Shown here: positions 16,957-28,352 of the stretch, in pieces
Position numbering within the stretch: the stretch's first letter is position 1
How the letters are laid out: every line of letters starts with the position of its first letter
Assembly: GCA_963732765.1 (NCBI GenBank)
Contig: CAVTAS010000010.1
Coordinates: 744,001 to 808,000, forward strand
From: JANYHF01 sp963732765
Lineage (GTDB): Bacteria; Pseudomonadota; Alphaproteobacteria; Rhizobiales; Hyphomicrobiaceae
Direction of reading: 5' to 3'
Length of the DNA: 64,000 nt
Made by a program: the position numbers and the translations under genes
The notes under the pieces: generated by a model
Databases searched by the model: none
The model's input: the letters and a program-made list of their open reading frames with translations, nothing else
What the model was told of the DNA's origin: nothing

Positions 16957-17739
16957 CTACATCCCGGGCATCAGGTACACGGTTGGCTCGGCAGGAAGCA
17001 TCCCGGCGGAAACCACCAACTTGTCCTCGGTTAGCTTCTCGATCTTGAAGTCCCGGGCCGCGACTTCCGTGAACCGCTCGAGGCTGCCCGCAAAGCGCGC
17101 ATGCATCGGGAGAATGACGCGCGCGCGCAAGAGTTTCAGCACCGCCATCATGTTGCCGACCGGCAGCGTCATGCCACCATCGACCGGGACCATGACGACA
17201 TCGAGCCTGCCGATGCGCCCGACCTGCTCGGGCGAGAGTTCTTGGTGCAGATGCCCCAGGTGGCCGATGCACAGGCCCGCCGTCTCGAAAACAAAGATGG
17301 AGTTTCCGTTGACCTCGCGCCCCCCGGCGCCATCGCGGATATCAGTTGTTACGTTGCGCACGCGCAAGTCCGAAACTTCGATGTCGTGCGAAGCCCGGTC
17401 CTGCCCGGCCTCGGGCCAGCCCTTCAGTACGTGTTTGATCCCGGGATCGGGAAAGTTGGTGTAATGCGACGAGTGCGCATGATTCATGGTGACAATGTCG
17501 GGCACGCCGCCGCCCGCATAGCCGGCATAATCCGTCGCCGCGCGCACACCCTGTTGAGTTTCGATCACGAACGTGGAGTGATCGGCATAGGTGATTTGCA
17601 CCTCGTCTTTTTTCAGGCTGGCAAACTGCACGCGGGCAGCCCCTTGCGCGATGGCCAGACATTCGGACGGTTTGGCTTGTGCGTTGGCCGCGACGGCCAA
17701 GAGAAGCGAGACTGCGGCGGCGACAAGGAAACGCAGCAT
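16957..17739 (-). CDS. Exported MBL-fold metal-dependent hydrolase
   Basis: A 260-residue protein with a clear signal peptide (MLRFLVAAAVSLLLAVAANA) and a metallo-beta-lactamase fold. Candidate ligand motifs are YADHSTFVIE, TMNHAHSSHYTNF (in place of HxHxDH), GHLGHLHQEL and PMHARF. The pattern is closest to the UlaG-like/beta-lactamase_3 branch rather than true beta-lactamases, and the H-x-H-x-D-H box reads HAHSSH, so the first metal site differs from the consensus. The ATG at 17739 is chosen because it begins the signal peptide. The substrate is unknown. Confidence 0.82.
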   Translation of the reverse strand: MLRFLVAAAVSLLLAVAANAQAKPSECLAIAQGAARVQFASLKKDEVQITYADHSTFVIETQQGVRAATDYAGYAGGGVPDIVTMNHAHSSHYTNFPDPGIKHVLKGWPEAGQDRASHDIEVSDLRVRNVTTDIRDGAGGREVNGNSIFVFETAGLCIGHLGHLHQELSPEQVGRIGRLDVVMVPVDGGMTLPVGNMMAVLKLLRARVILPMHARFAGSLERFTEVAARDFKIEKLTEDKLVVSAGMLPAEPTVYLMPGM

Positions 17740-17845
17740 GGCGGTCGGTCCAATTGGCGGCTTGGCCAAGTCAGTCTACTCGCACTCGGCGGCGGTGTCA
17801 GCCGGCATGTGCCAGAATCGGGTGAAGCTGGAGTGAGGGGGCCGG

Positions 17846-18595
17846 TTAGCACAGGCTACGCCCCCGCATCACCTCATACAGCATCACCCCTGTCGACACC
17901 GCGAGATTGAGACTCTCCGTGCGCCCCCACATCGGGATGCGCACCAGCCGCGCGCAGGTGGCCGTCAGCCCCGGTGTCAGCCCGTCGCTCTCGCTGCCCA
18001 TCAGCACCACGACCTCCTTGCCGGCTTTCGCATCGCGATAGTCAAGATCCGCCCCACCAGCCATTCCCACGACCTCGCGCCCGCGCGCCCAGGCCACGAA
18101 CTCGGCCTCCGAACACCGCACCAACGGCACATTGGCGATGCTGCCCGAGGTCGCGCGCACGCATTCGGGTGAGTACGGATCGGTCGCCTCGCCAATCAAA
18201 ACGACGCCGGCACAGGCCACGGCGTCCGCCGTCCGGATGATGGTGCCGAGATTGCCGGGATCGCGCGGCCGGTCGAGCGCCAGCCAAAGTCCCTCCAGCT
18301 GCGCTGGCAACTCCGCCCAGCGCTGGCGCAGCACGCCGACCACATCTTGCGGGTTGTCCTTGCCGGTGATCTTGGCGAGCAGCGCTGTGTCGGCCTCGAT
18401 CAGCTCGCGCGCCACGATGCGGGGTGCCCGGCCGGAATGCCACAGCTCCACCACCTTGAATCCGGCCTCGGCGGCGCGCGCCACGAACGCCTCGCCCTCC
18501 AGCAGAAACAACCCGCCCGCCGCCTCGCGGTGCTTCTTCTGGGCGAGGGCTGCGGCCGCCTTGACGCGCGGATTGGTGAGGCTGGTGATGATCAT
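17846..18595 (-). CDS. TrmH/SpoU-family RNA 2'-O-methyltransferase
   Basis: A 249-residue SPOUT methyltransferase acting on rRNA or tRNA ribose. The N-terminal substrate-binding domain begins ITSLTNPRVKAAAALAQKKHR. The knotted catalytic domain carries all three motifs: PGNLGTIIRTADA (about 113-125), LMGSESDGLT (near 198) and IPMWGRTESLNLAVSTGVMLYE (near 221-242). This layout matches the RlmB/YsgA-like group; the target nucleotide cannot be assigned. It stands alone, divergent from recQ. Confidence 0.9.
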   Translation of the reverse strand: MIITSLTNPRVKAAAALAQKKHREAAGGLFLLEGEAFVARAAEAGFKVVELWHSGRAPRIVARELIEADTALLAKITGKDNPQDVVGVLRQRWAELPAQLEGLWLALDRPRDPGNLGTIIRTADAVACAGVVLIGEATDPYSPECVRATSGSIANVPLVRCSEAEFVAWARGREVVGMAGGADLDYRDAKAGKEVVVLMGSESDGLTPGLTATCARLVRIPMWGRTESLNLAVSTGVMLYEVMRGRSLC

Positions 18596-18739
18596 GTCTC
18601 GATATCGCCCATCCGTTTAGCCGCGGCAATCACCCTGTGGGCGCGCGGCCGATTGCAGCGTATCCTGCTTGGCGCTGCCCGGCACGGCAGCTAGCCTGCC
18701 CCAACGCCGAACCCCGAGTCGCAAAGCCCGATCCCGCCC

Positions 18740-20623
<1,884 letters not shown>

Positions 20624-20706
20624 CGCCACCGCCCTTGTGCTGCCGCGTTTGACATCTACGCGTTTTCCTGGCTGCCACGGAGCGCTTTGTCAGAGGGCTG
20701 ACTGGC

Positions 20707-23040
20707 ATGAAACGATCTGACATCGACGTCATGGCGCGCCGCAATCCAGTGGCAATTCTGTTTGGCGCAGTGCTGGATTTCTTCAACCGGCTGGGCCGGC
20801 ATTGGTTCATGCTGCTGATTCTGTTGGGTGGTGTGTGCCTGGCCATCCGCGGCACCATCTTGCTGGACTATGGCGTCGCTTATCTGTTCCGCGAGGACAA
20901 GCCGCTCTCCGGCTACGCGCTCGAAACGCTGCTGCAAAGCCCGAGCTTTTTCACCCAGATGCTGGCCGTGATGCTTGCGGGGGCTGCCTGGGTGTTCGCC
21001 GTCGGCCTTGACGCCGACACCACCGACGACGTTCCCGAGCCCAAGTACCACCAGCAGCTGCCGGGCTTTGCCCTGCGCATCTTGTTGCTCAGCTCACTGC
21101 CGTTCCTGGCCCTGATCTATCCCGCTTCCGACGCCATCGCCCCCTTGCGCGACGGCGAGATTACGCGGGCGGCGCTCGGCTGGGTGGCCGGGCTGTTCTT
21201 GACTCTGCTCGTGCTGTCGGTCGCCTCGCTGATCGAGTACCTGCTCAGCACGTTCCACGTCGGCCATCTCGGCTTTCGGACCTGGCTCGCCAAGCGATCG
21301 ATCCACATCGAGAAATGGGTGGCTTGGAACAGCATCAACTGGCGCGTCATCATTCTGTGGGCAATGTATGTGCTGACCTGGGCCGGCATCATCGTGGTCG
21401 CCGCCTATCTACCGGCAGTGGCGATCTTCGGCCTGGTCGGCATCGCGCTCGGCGGTTATGTGGCGCTGAACTTCATCGTCGAACGCATGCGCTTCTATGC
21501 GCTGCTGGCGGTGTTCGGCCTGGCGTTGCTGGCGCGCTCGGGCGACCCCTTTCTCTACACGTTTCCTGGCCTGGAAGCCCAGTATCAGATTTGCGACACC
21601 TTGCGTGCGCAGGGCGCTGGCAACGCCGCCACGCAGCAGCGGCCGCTGTGGTGCCGCAATGCGTCGGCGAGCACGACGCCCAATGAAGACTATCGCCAGG
21701 TCAAGCGTTCGGCCTCGCTGCAGGCGCTGAAAACGCTGCGGCTGGCCAAGGGCGTCGGCGGCTCGGCGCAACTGCCCAAGCTGGTGGTGCTGGCGATCTC
21801 GGGTGGAGCCTACCGCGCTGCGTTCTGGGGCGCGCTGGTGCTGGACCGCCTGCGCGAAGAGAGCGTGGCAGGGGCGCCGCTGGAAGGCTTTACTCAGAGC
21901 ATCCGCTTGGTCAGCGGCTCCTCGGGAGGCATGGTGCCGGCATCCTATTTCGTCATGCTGCCGCCCAAGCAGATGCAGAGCTGGACCACCGAGACCAGCC
22001 TTGAACAGATAATCTCGAGCGATATCGGGGCCGCCGGTGGTCTGCCGCGCGGCGAGCGCAGTTTCGACAGCCTGTCACCCATCGCCGAACAATTGGTGCA
22101 GCGCGACATCTTCAACAGTTTCTGGCCCTGGCGCACCACCAGCGATCGCGGCCGTACGCTTGAACAGCAGTGGGGCGGCCTCAATGTCACCTTCGAGCAG
22201 TTGCGCGCCGAAGAGGCGGCGGGTCGGCGGCCATCGCTGATCCTGTCGCCGATGATAGCGGAGACGGGTCAACCGCTGTTGATCAGCAATCTCGATCTCA
22301 CCGGTATCAGCGATACCATTGCGCGCGAAGGGCCCGGCAAGCGCCAGACCGTGGAATTGTTCCGTGAGCTGCCGGAAGCGCGTCGTGGCCTGAAGCTGTC
22401 GACGGCAGTGCGCATGGCGGCGACCTTCCCTGGCATCACGCCATCCGTCAGCCTGCCGACCATTCCAGCGCTGCATCCCCTCGATACCGGCTATTTCGAC
22501 GACTACGGCATGTCGGTGGCGCTCGGCTATCTGAAGCAGGACGACGTCATCAAATGGATCGCCGACAACACGTCCGGCGTCATCCTGGTGCAGATCAACG
22601 CCTTCCCGGTGCGCAGCGCGCCAGCGGACGCAGGTGGCGAAGGCTGCGCCGATCTGCCCACGGCGCCGCGCGAAGGTTATCTGTGGGACACGCTCGCCCC
22701 GATTTCCAGCCCGCTGACCGGTCTGTTCTCCTCGCGTGGCGCCAGCATGGTGTTCCGCAACGACCAGGAGTTTGATACGCTGCGCCAGCTGATGCAGAAG
22801 GTGCCTGGCAAGGACGGCAAACCGCTGAGCTTTGAGCGCGTCGGGTTCGAGAATGCGGCGCGAGCCAGCTTCTCATGGTATCTGCCGCAGAGCGACCTCG
22901 AATGCATGCGTTCGCAGTTGCAGGCGCCGCACAACAAGGCGGCGTTCGCCGAGCTTAGCAAGCTGTGGCGCAACGGTGCGGCCGAGCCGGTGGTGACAGG
23001 CGCTGCCGAGCCGGCTGCCGGAGTCGCGGTGACGCCTTAG
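20707..23040 (+). CDS. Membrane-anchored patatin-like phospholipase
   Basis: A 777-residue protein with two parts. The first ~280 residues contain five or six hydrophobic helices (for example FMLLILLGGVCLAIRGTILL and RILLLSSLPFLALIYP). The rest is a patatin-like lipase domain. The oxyanion glycine loop is AISGGAYRAAFWGAL near residue 362, the nucleophile elbow is RLVSGSSGGMVPASYF near 400 (GxSxG as GSSGG), and the Asp of the catalytic dyad is in HPLDTGYFDDYGMS near 597. It probably acts on membrane lipids from the inner membrane. The N-terminal membrane half is not a family I recognise. The gene ends 21 bp before rsmD. Confidence 0.85.
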   Translation: MKRSDIDVMARRNPVAILFGAVLDFFNRLGRHWFMLLILLGGVCLAIRGTILLDYGVAYLFREDKPLSGYALETLLQSPSFFTQMLAVMLAGAAWVFAVGLDADTTDDVPEPKYHQQLPGFALRILLLSSLPFLALIYPASDAIAPLRDGEITRAALGWVAGLFLTLLVLSVASLIEYLLSTFHVGHLGFRTWLAKRSIHIEKWVAWNSINWRVIILWAMYVLTWAGIIVVAAYLPAVAIFGLVGIALGGYVALNFIVERMRFYALLAVFGLALLARSGDPFLYTFPGLEAQYQICDTLRAQGAGNAATQQRPLWCRNASASTTPNEDYRQVKRSASLQALKTLRLAKGVGGSAQLPKLVVLAISGGAYRAAFWGALVLDRLREESVAGAPLEGFTQSIRLVSGSSGGMVPASYFVMLPPKQMQSWTTETSLEQIISSDIGAAGGLPRGERSFDSLSPIAEQLVQRDIFNSFWPWRTTSDRGRTLEQQWGGLNVTFEQLRAEEAAGRRPSLILSPMIAETGQPLLISNLDLTGISDTIAREGPGKRQTVELFRELPEARRGLKLSTAVRMAATFPGITPSVSLPTIPALHPLDTGYFDDYGMSVALGYLKQDDVIKWIADNTSGVILVQINAFPVRSAPADAGGEGCADLPTAPREGYLWDTLAPISSPLTGLFSSRGASMVFRNDQEFDTLRQLMQKVPGKDGKPLSFERVGFENAARASFSWYLPQSDLECMRSQLQAPHNKAAFAELSKLWRNGAAEPVVTGAAEPAAGVAVTP

Positions 23041-23061
23041 TACATGACCGGGAATGTTGGC

Positions 23062-23619
23062 ATGCGGATCGTTGCGGGGAGATTGCGTGGACGGGCTATT
23101 ATCAGCCCCGAGGATCAGTTGATCCGTCCGACCTCGGATCGTACCCGCGAAGCGGTGTTCAACATTCTGGCACACGGCGCGGCGGCGGTTACGCTTGAGG
23201 GTGTTCGTGTCATCGATCTGTTTGCGGGCACCGGCGCGCTTGGGATTGAGGCCATCTCGCGCGGCGCGGCCTACGCGCTGTTCGTGGAAGAGAGAGCCGA
23301 AGCGCGCGGGCTGATCCGCGAGAACGTCGAAGCGTTGGGCCTTACCGGCTGCACACGGATCTTCCGCCGCGATGCCACCGATCTGGGGCCGGCGAGCCAG
23401 CTGGGCCAGTTCGGCCTGGCGTTTCTCGATCCGCCCTATGGTAAAGGCCTTGGAGACAAGGCGCTAGCCTCGCTTCTGGCCGGCAAATGGCTGACGCCGG
23501 GGGCGGTCTTGGTTCTCGAAGAGCGGGCAGGTATTGAAATCCAAGCGCCGCCCGGATTGTCCGTCCTGGACCAGCGCATTTACGGCGACACGCAAGTAAG
23601 TTTCATACGCCATGAGTGA
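23062..23619 (+). CDS. rsmD: 16S rRNA (guanine(966)-N(2))-methyltransferase
   Basis: RsmD methylates G966 of 16S rRNA during 30S assembly. The 185-residue protein begins MRIVAGRLRGRAI and has the specific segment RPTSDRTREAVFNIL, the SAM loop DLFAGTGALGIEAISRG, and the catalytic DPPYGKGLGD. The ATG at 23062 is preferred because MRIVAG is the family N-terminus; one at 23044 would add six residues. The last 17 bases overlap the end of the convergent DMFase-like gene. Confidence 0.94.
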   Translation: MRIVAGRLRGRAIISPEDQLIRPTSDRTREAVFNILAHGAAAVTLEGVRVIDLFAGTGALGIEAISRGAAYALFVEERAEARGLIRENVEALGLTGCTRIFRRDATDLGPASQLGQFGLAFLDPPYGKGLGDKALASLLAGKWLTPGAVLVLEERAGIEIQAPPGLSVLDQRIYGDTQVSFIRHE

Positions 23620-25232
23620 ACCGGTCCAGCACATTGCGCGTGATCCTCTCCACAAATGGGTCGCGGTCGATCAGGCCCGCCACCCATTCGCAGGTGCCGG
23701 CGGTGAACACTTCGCCCTTGCCCTTGCGGAAATTGACGATCATGCCGGAACCACGGCGCATTCTCTCCATCGCCTCGGGCGTGGCCGCGCCATGCACGGC
23801 TTCGGCGGCAAAGCGCAGATCGTCATCGCCCAGGAATGGGACGGTGCCACGCTCGCCATGGTTTTCCTCGGCCAAGACGGCGAGACACATGGCGATGATC
23901 TCCACGCCTTCGGGCGCGCCATCCGTACCCAGAGCCACCGGCAGGCCATCGCGGATGGTGTAGTCGAGCCCATCCACCTCGTAGCCGAAAATGCGCGAGG
24001 CCGCGCCGAACACATCGCCGTAGTAGAGGTCGGTATTGGCGAAGGCCCAGTGTTTGGGCCGGTAAACGGTGAAGCCCCCGCTCCCGCGCGGAGCGGCTCC
24101 GGCCCAGCCCGCATACATCCCGCGCAAGCGCGTTGACGCCGAAGGTTGAGGCTCCGGGGCGAGCGACTTCGAGCGATTCCCAAGCCGTGGTCGTGCGCGA
24201 GCGCTGTTTCGAGTTGTAGAGCGGATCTTCCGCACGCGCCCGGTATTTGTAGCACACCTGCGTCGCGCCATCGTCCTCCAGCCGCGTCTGCCACAGGAAG
24301 TTGCCGGCAAAGCGTGCGGCCTTACCGCCGCTCTCGACAAAGGCATCCAACGCGTCGCGCATCTCCGCCGTCCAGTACTCGTCGTGACCGACGAAAACGG
24401 CGAGCTGATAGCGTCTCAGTAGTCCGGGATCGTCGTGCAGATCGTGCAGAGCGCAGACATCGACGCCGTAGCCCGCCCCTTCCGCCCAGCGCAGAAAATG
24501 CCGCTCGTAGCTGGCCCAGCCGGCCGAGGCGTATTTCTTGGAGTAGCCGTTCGCATACGCCCATTCCACATGCGGGTGCCGCAGCGCGGCTCCCATCACC
24601 GGCGGCGTTCGGAATGGCACGCGGGGCGCGCCCTCGGGCAGCACGACAAAGCCACGTGAGAACGGCCGGTGTATCGAGACACGCGGACTGAACTGATTGC
24701 GATCCGGTCCGGTGATGCCCTCGTAGTGGTTCGATCCGCCCCAGTCGTTGTAGGCCGCCCAGGTGCCGGTCGCCGCCACCAGCAGAATTGCTCCAACTTT
24801 GGCTGCCCCGGCGCGGACCAGGACAAGGTGATGGTATGTGAGCTTGGCGCCATCCGCTGTTTGGCCAGTCAGTTGAACGACGTAGCCGCCGGATCGCCAC
24901 TCAGCCGGAACAGTAAACTCCAACGCAACTGGCCAACCACAACCCGTCACCGAACAATCGTCCGGGGCCTGATGGAACTCGCCCCTCAACCCTTTGAGCG
25001 ACCATACTGTCTGTCGCTCAGCGCCGTCGCGCCAGATTTCCAGATCGAAAACAGCGACGGTTGTCGACACATGCAGCCGCACCGTATCGCCCGGCTCATA
25101 GCTCCAGCGATCGGTATAGGCCCAGAGCTGCGGCACGGCGGGATCGTTGCTCGCCCGCTCGTAGAAATTCTCAGCTATCGCGCTAGGCCACGGCCCCCGC
25201 GTGGTGGAGCCGCGCAGGGGATGCTCCGCCAT
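23603..25232 (-). CDS. N,N-dimethylformamidase-like protein (frameshifted in this sequence)
   Basis: About 542 residues once a single net +1 frameshift near 24117-24126 is bridged. The first part has a beta-rich region (SYEPGDTVRLHVSTT, FDLEIWRDG). The C-terminal domain typical of the dimethylformamidase large-subunit family follows, with VFVGHDEYWTAEMRDALDAF and GKAARFAGNFLWQTRL. After the shift, the coding continues as MYAGWAGAAPRG and ANTDLYYGDVFG to 23603. The ATG at 25232 overlaps the TGA of the upstream PLP gene (TGATG), so the two are translationally coupled. The real substrate is not known. The frame break is either an indel error or inactivation. Confidence 0.75.
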
Positions 25233-26381
25233 CAGATCGATTCCAGCGCCTGCTCCAGGTCGGCGATCAGGTCCGACACATGCTCGATGCCGACGGAGAC
25301 GCGCAACAGATTGACCGGCACCAGAGAACTCCGGTCCCTCGACCGATTTTCGATGCTCAATGAGGCTTTCTACACCACCCAGCGAGGTCGCCGGATAGAA
25401 CACTCTTACGGCTGTCGCGACCCGCTTGGCCTCCGCCGCCCCGCCCTTTACGAGGATCGACAGCATGCCGCCGAACCCACCCGTCATCTGCTTTTTGGCG
25501 ATGGAATGCTGGGCATGGCTTGGCAGCCCCGGATAGATGATGCGCTCGACCTTGGCGTGCCCCTCGAAGTGCTTGGCAATCGCCATGGCGTTGTTCGACT
25601 GGCGCTCGAAGCGCACAAAGAGCGTCCGCATGCCGCGCACCAGCAGCCAAGCCTCGAAGGCGCCCAGCACCGCGCCCTGCAACTTCCGGATAAAGTGAAT
25701 CTCGTCGAATAGCGCATCTCTGCGCGCGCAAGTGACGACGCCGCCGGTGATATCGGAGTGCCCGTTCAGGAACTTGGTCGCTGAATGGACCACGACGTCC
25801 GCACCGAACTCGATCGGCCGCGTCGTGCAGGGCGGCGCATTGGTGCCGTCGATGCCCAGCAGCGCCCCGGCCCCATGGGCGATGCGCGCCGCCTCGGCGA
25901 TATCGACCACCTCGAAGGTCGGATTGGCCGGGCTCTCCAGCCAGACCATCTTGGTACGCCCCGGTTTCACCGCCGCGCGCAAAGACCCGATATCGTTCTG
26001 GTCGAACTGATCGATGGTGAGGTTCTTATGCTCGGCCATCCGGCGCAACCACAGCAGCGCGCCGAAGTACATGATTTGGGGCACCACCACATGCGACCCC
26101 GGTTTGACGGTCTCGAACACCGCCTGCATCGCGGCCAGCCCCGAGCCGAATAGCTGCGAACCTGCGCCGCGCTCAAGCTCGCAGATGATCTTCTCCGCGA
26201 GGTCGATGGTTGGGCTCTCATAGCGCGAATAGTTGTAACCGCTGCGCAGCTCGTAACTCTCGTCGCGCGCAAAGGTCGAGGTCGGATGGATCGGCGGGGC
26301 CACCGCGCCGGTCTCCTTGTCGAGATAATGCAGTGCCTGCGCGGCGGCGGTTTCGGGAGCGTGGGGGCGGTTGTGGGTCAT
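25232..26381 (-). CDS. Cys/Met-metabolism PLP-dependent enzyme (frameshifted near its end)
   Basis: A trans-sulfuration family enzyme (cystathionine gamma-synthase / beta-lyase type) of about 382 residues. The PLP-cofactor lysine is in VVVHSATKFLNGHSD, the phosphate-binding and subunit motifs include YSRYESPT and LFGSGLAAMQAV, and SLGGVESLIEHR is the usual substrate-site motif. The frame changes by a net +1 near 25320-25332; the true C-terminus reads LVPVNLLRVSVGIEHVSDL and ends at the TGA at 25234-25232. The ATG at 26381 starts the conserved part. Without correction, the two genes look like one 868-residue ORF, which I regard as an artefact of the two shifts. Confidence 0.8.
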
Positions 26382-26731
26382 GGCATCAGTGTGCGGCGGA
26401 GGCGACGAAGGGTCAATGGGGAGAGGCACCGTTCACCGGCAAGAGTGTGGCGGGCCATCGCTGGCACGGTATGTACCGCAAGCTGGTTTGGGACGACCGA
26501 TCGACAGCATTACAACGACAAACGAAACGAATGACCTGTGCGCTATCTCGGCCAGCTCGCCTGGACATTCCCACCACCCCAGTCCTCCCCCGTGGGAGAA
26601 GAATCAGGCGAGTTGGGGGAGGTTGGCACAGGTTTTTCCTTTGGTTGTTCGGTATCACATGGCCTTCGCTGTTTGCGAGGCCGACGTCACGCATGCCACG
26701 CCGTGGTTCACTACGTTCACGAGCCGGCAGC
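26382..26731. other. Intergenic region between the PLP enzyme and RimB-RimK
   Basis: About 350 bp with no credible gene. It must carry the promoter and leader of the PLP gene. On the minus strand, a small hairpin (GGTA-CA-TACC) and a C-rich segment ending TGCCTCTCCCC lie just before the start, but I cannot match these to a known riboswitch. Degenerate G-rich and C-rich blocks (around 26575-26630) look like worn palindromic repeats. Confidence 0.4.
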
Positions 26732-28192
26732 TCATCCAGTGAGCCCGCCCGCGCCATCGCCTTCTTCCTCCGCAAGCGGTTCGCCATCGCGCGTGGCTGG
26801 CGCGCTACGGGGGGCGATTGGCACCGAGCGCACGTGGTCCTCGATGTGTTCGATCATCAGCCCGGCCACATCGCGCCCTGAAAGCCCCTCGATGCCTTCT
26901 AGGCCGGGGGACGAATTGACCTCAAGCACCTTGATGCCGTCGTCTGCCTGCAAGAGATCGACGCCGGCCACTTGCAGCCCCATAGCCATCGCGGCCTTAA
27001 CAGCGATCTGCCGCTCCTCGCGCGTCAGGCGCACCGGCTCGGCCTGGCCGCCCATGTGGAGATTGGAGCGGAAATCGCCTGCCGCCGCGCGCCGCCGCAT
27101 GGTCGCTACGACCCGCTCGCCGACCACCAGACAGCGGATGTCGGAACCCGCGCTCTCCTCGATGAAGTCCTGTACCAGGAAGTCGGCCTCGGCGACGCGG
27201 AAGGCGCTGATGAGGGATTCGGCCGAGGCATCGGTCTGGGCCAACACCACGCCGCGGCCTTGCGTGCTGGCCAGCAGCTTCATCACCAGGGGGGCGCCGC
27301 CGACCAGTTCGATCAGCTTCTGCGAATCCTTGCTGGAATGGGCAAAGGCTGTCAACGGCATCGGGATACGATGCTGGGCGAGCGTCTGATGCGCCAGCAG
27401 CTTGTCACGCGAGATGCCGATGGCCTGCGCTTTGTTCAGGCAATAGGAGCCGACAATCTCGAATTGGCGCACCACCGCCATGCCATAGCGCGTGATCGAC
27501 GAACCGATGCGCGGGATCACCGCATCGTAGAACGGCAGCGGCTTGCCGTGGTGATGGATCGCTGGCGCTGTAGTATGGATCGAAAGATAGCATCGCGCCG
27601 TATCGATCACGTCGACCATATGCCCGCGCTCCACGGCGGCATCGCGCAGGCGCTGGCTGGAGTAACTGTCAGGCTCGCGCGTCAGGAGCGCAATGCGGAG
27701 GTTGCGGCGAACGGCAGGCTGAGCCGCGATGGTGTCGAAGAGATCGTAGTCGAGCGTCCCCTGCTGGCACGACAGCGTTGGCGCCACCAGCATGTCCGGC
27801 TGGATCGCCTGCCGCCCCAGCAGCATGCGATAGGACATGGCCTGGCGGTTCGTCAGGGAGATCTCAATGGGCCACGTGCGTCCTCCGATCGACACCTGCG
27901 TCGCGATCACATAGCGCCACTCGGTTTCGCCGTTGGACGACGTGAACTGCCGCCGGTCGGCAACGTTGCCGGTGCAGAACACCTCGATATCGTCGCGGCC
28001 GGGGACCGGATGAACACCGAACCGGATGCGCCGATGCCCTTCGCCGAAGGGTTCGATAGCGAAGGCGTGCAGGGCCGAGGTCTTGGCGCCGGTGTCGACC
28101 TTCAGCTTCAGCGCTGGCAGGCCAAGCTCGTCGAGGGCCGCCCATTCTTCCCACCCCAACACAAAGGGGCCGGAGCTGTTGCCACTGATCAT
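26732..28192 (-). CDS. RimB-RimK fusion: retropepsin-like protease domain plus ATP-grasp ligase
   Basis: A 486-residue fusion. The first ~150 residues match the RimB / ATP-dependent zinc protease family, with the aspartic-protease-like motif LKVDTGAKTSALHAF near 31-45. The rest is a RimK/LysX ATP-grasp ligase: MKLLASTQGRGVVLA, FIEESAGSDIRCLVVG, and the metal-binding KVLEVNSSPGLEGIEG. RimK adds glutamates to ribosomal protein S6 and RimB is associated with it; here both are in one chain. The ATG at 28192 starts the conserved RimB domain; the open frame continues upstream but looks non-coding. It is divergent from the IalB gene. Confidence 0.88.
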   Translation of the reverse strand: MISGNSSGPFVLGWEEWAALDELGLPALKLKVDTGAKTSALHAFAIEPFGEGHRRIRFGVHPVPGRDDIEVFCTGNVADRRQFTSSNGETEWRYVIATQVSIGGRTWPIEISLTNRQAMSYRMLLGRQAIQPDMLVAPTLSCQQGTLDYDLFDTIAAQPAVRRNLRIALLTREPDSYSSQRLRDAAVERGHMVDVIDTARCYLSIHTTAPAIHHHGKPLPFYDAVIPRIGSSITRYGMAVVRQFEIVGSYCLNKAQAIGISRDKLLAHQTLAQHRIPMPLTAFAHSSKDSQKLIELVGGAPLVMKLLASTQGRGVVLAQTDASAESLISAFRVAEADFLVQDFIEESAGSDIRCLVVGERVVATMRRRAAAGDFRSNLHMGGQAEPVRLTREERQIAVKAAMAMGLQVAGVDLLQADDGIKVLEVNSSPGLEGIEGLSGRDVAGLMIEHIEDHVRSVPIAPRSAPATRDGEPLAEEEGDGAGGLTG

Positions 28193-28352
28193 GATCGTTT
28201 CCCGTGCGTCACCGCGATGGATCGCCTTAGCACGCGCTGGCGGTCGATGTCCCAATTCGGCCCCTTTCTCGGGGACAACGGTGGTATCTGGACGAACGAA
28301 CTGCAGCCCCGGGGGCGGCAGACGCCGGAGCAAGAATGCAAGGAGGCTGCAG

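Noticed and set aside
16957..17739. Secreted beta-lactamase
   Set aside because: The HxHxDH box is altered to HAHSSH and the overall pattern is of the UlaG-like branch, not class B beta-lactamases.
23823..26429. A single 868-residue fusion of a PLP enzyme and a DMFase-like protein
   Set aside because: The PLP enzyme's true C-terminus and stop are readable one frame over, directly before an ATG that starts the next gene. The apparent fusion results from the two frame shifts.
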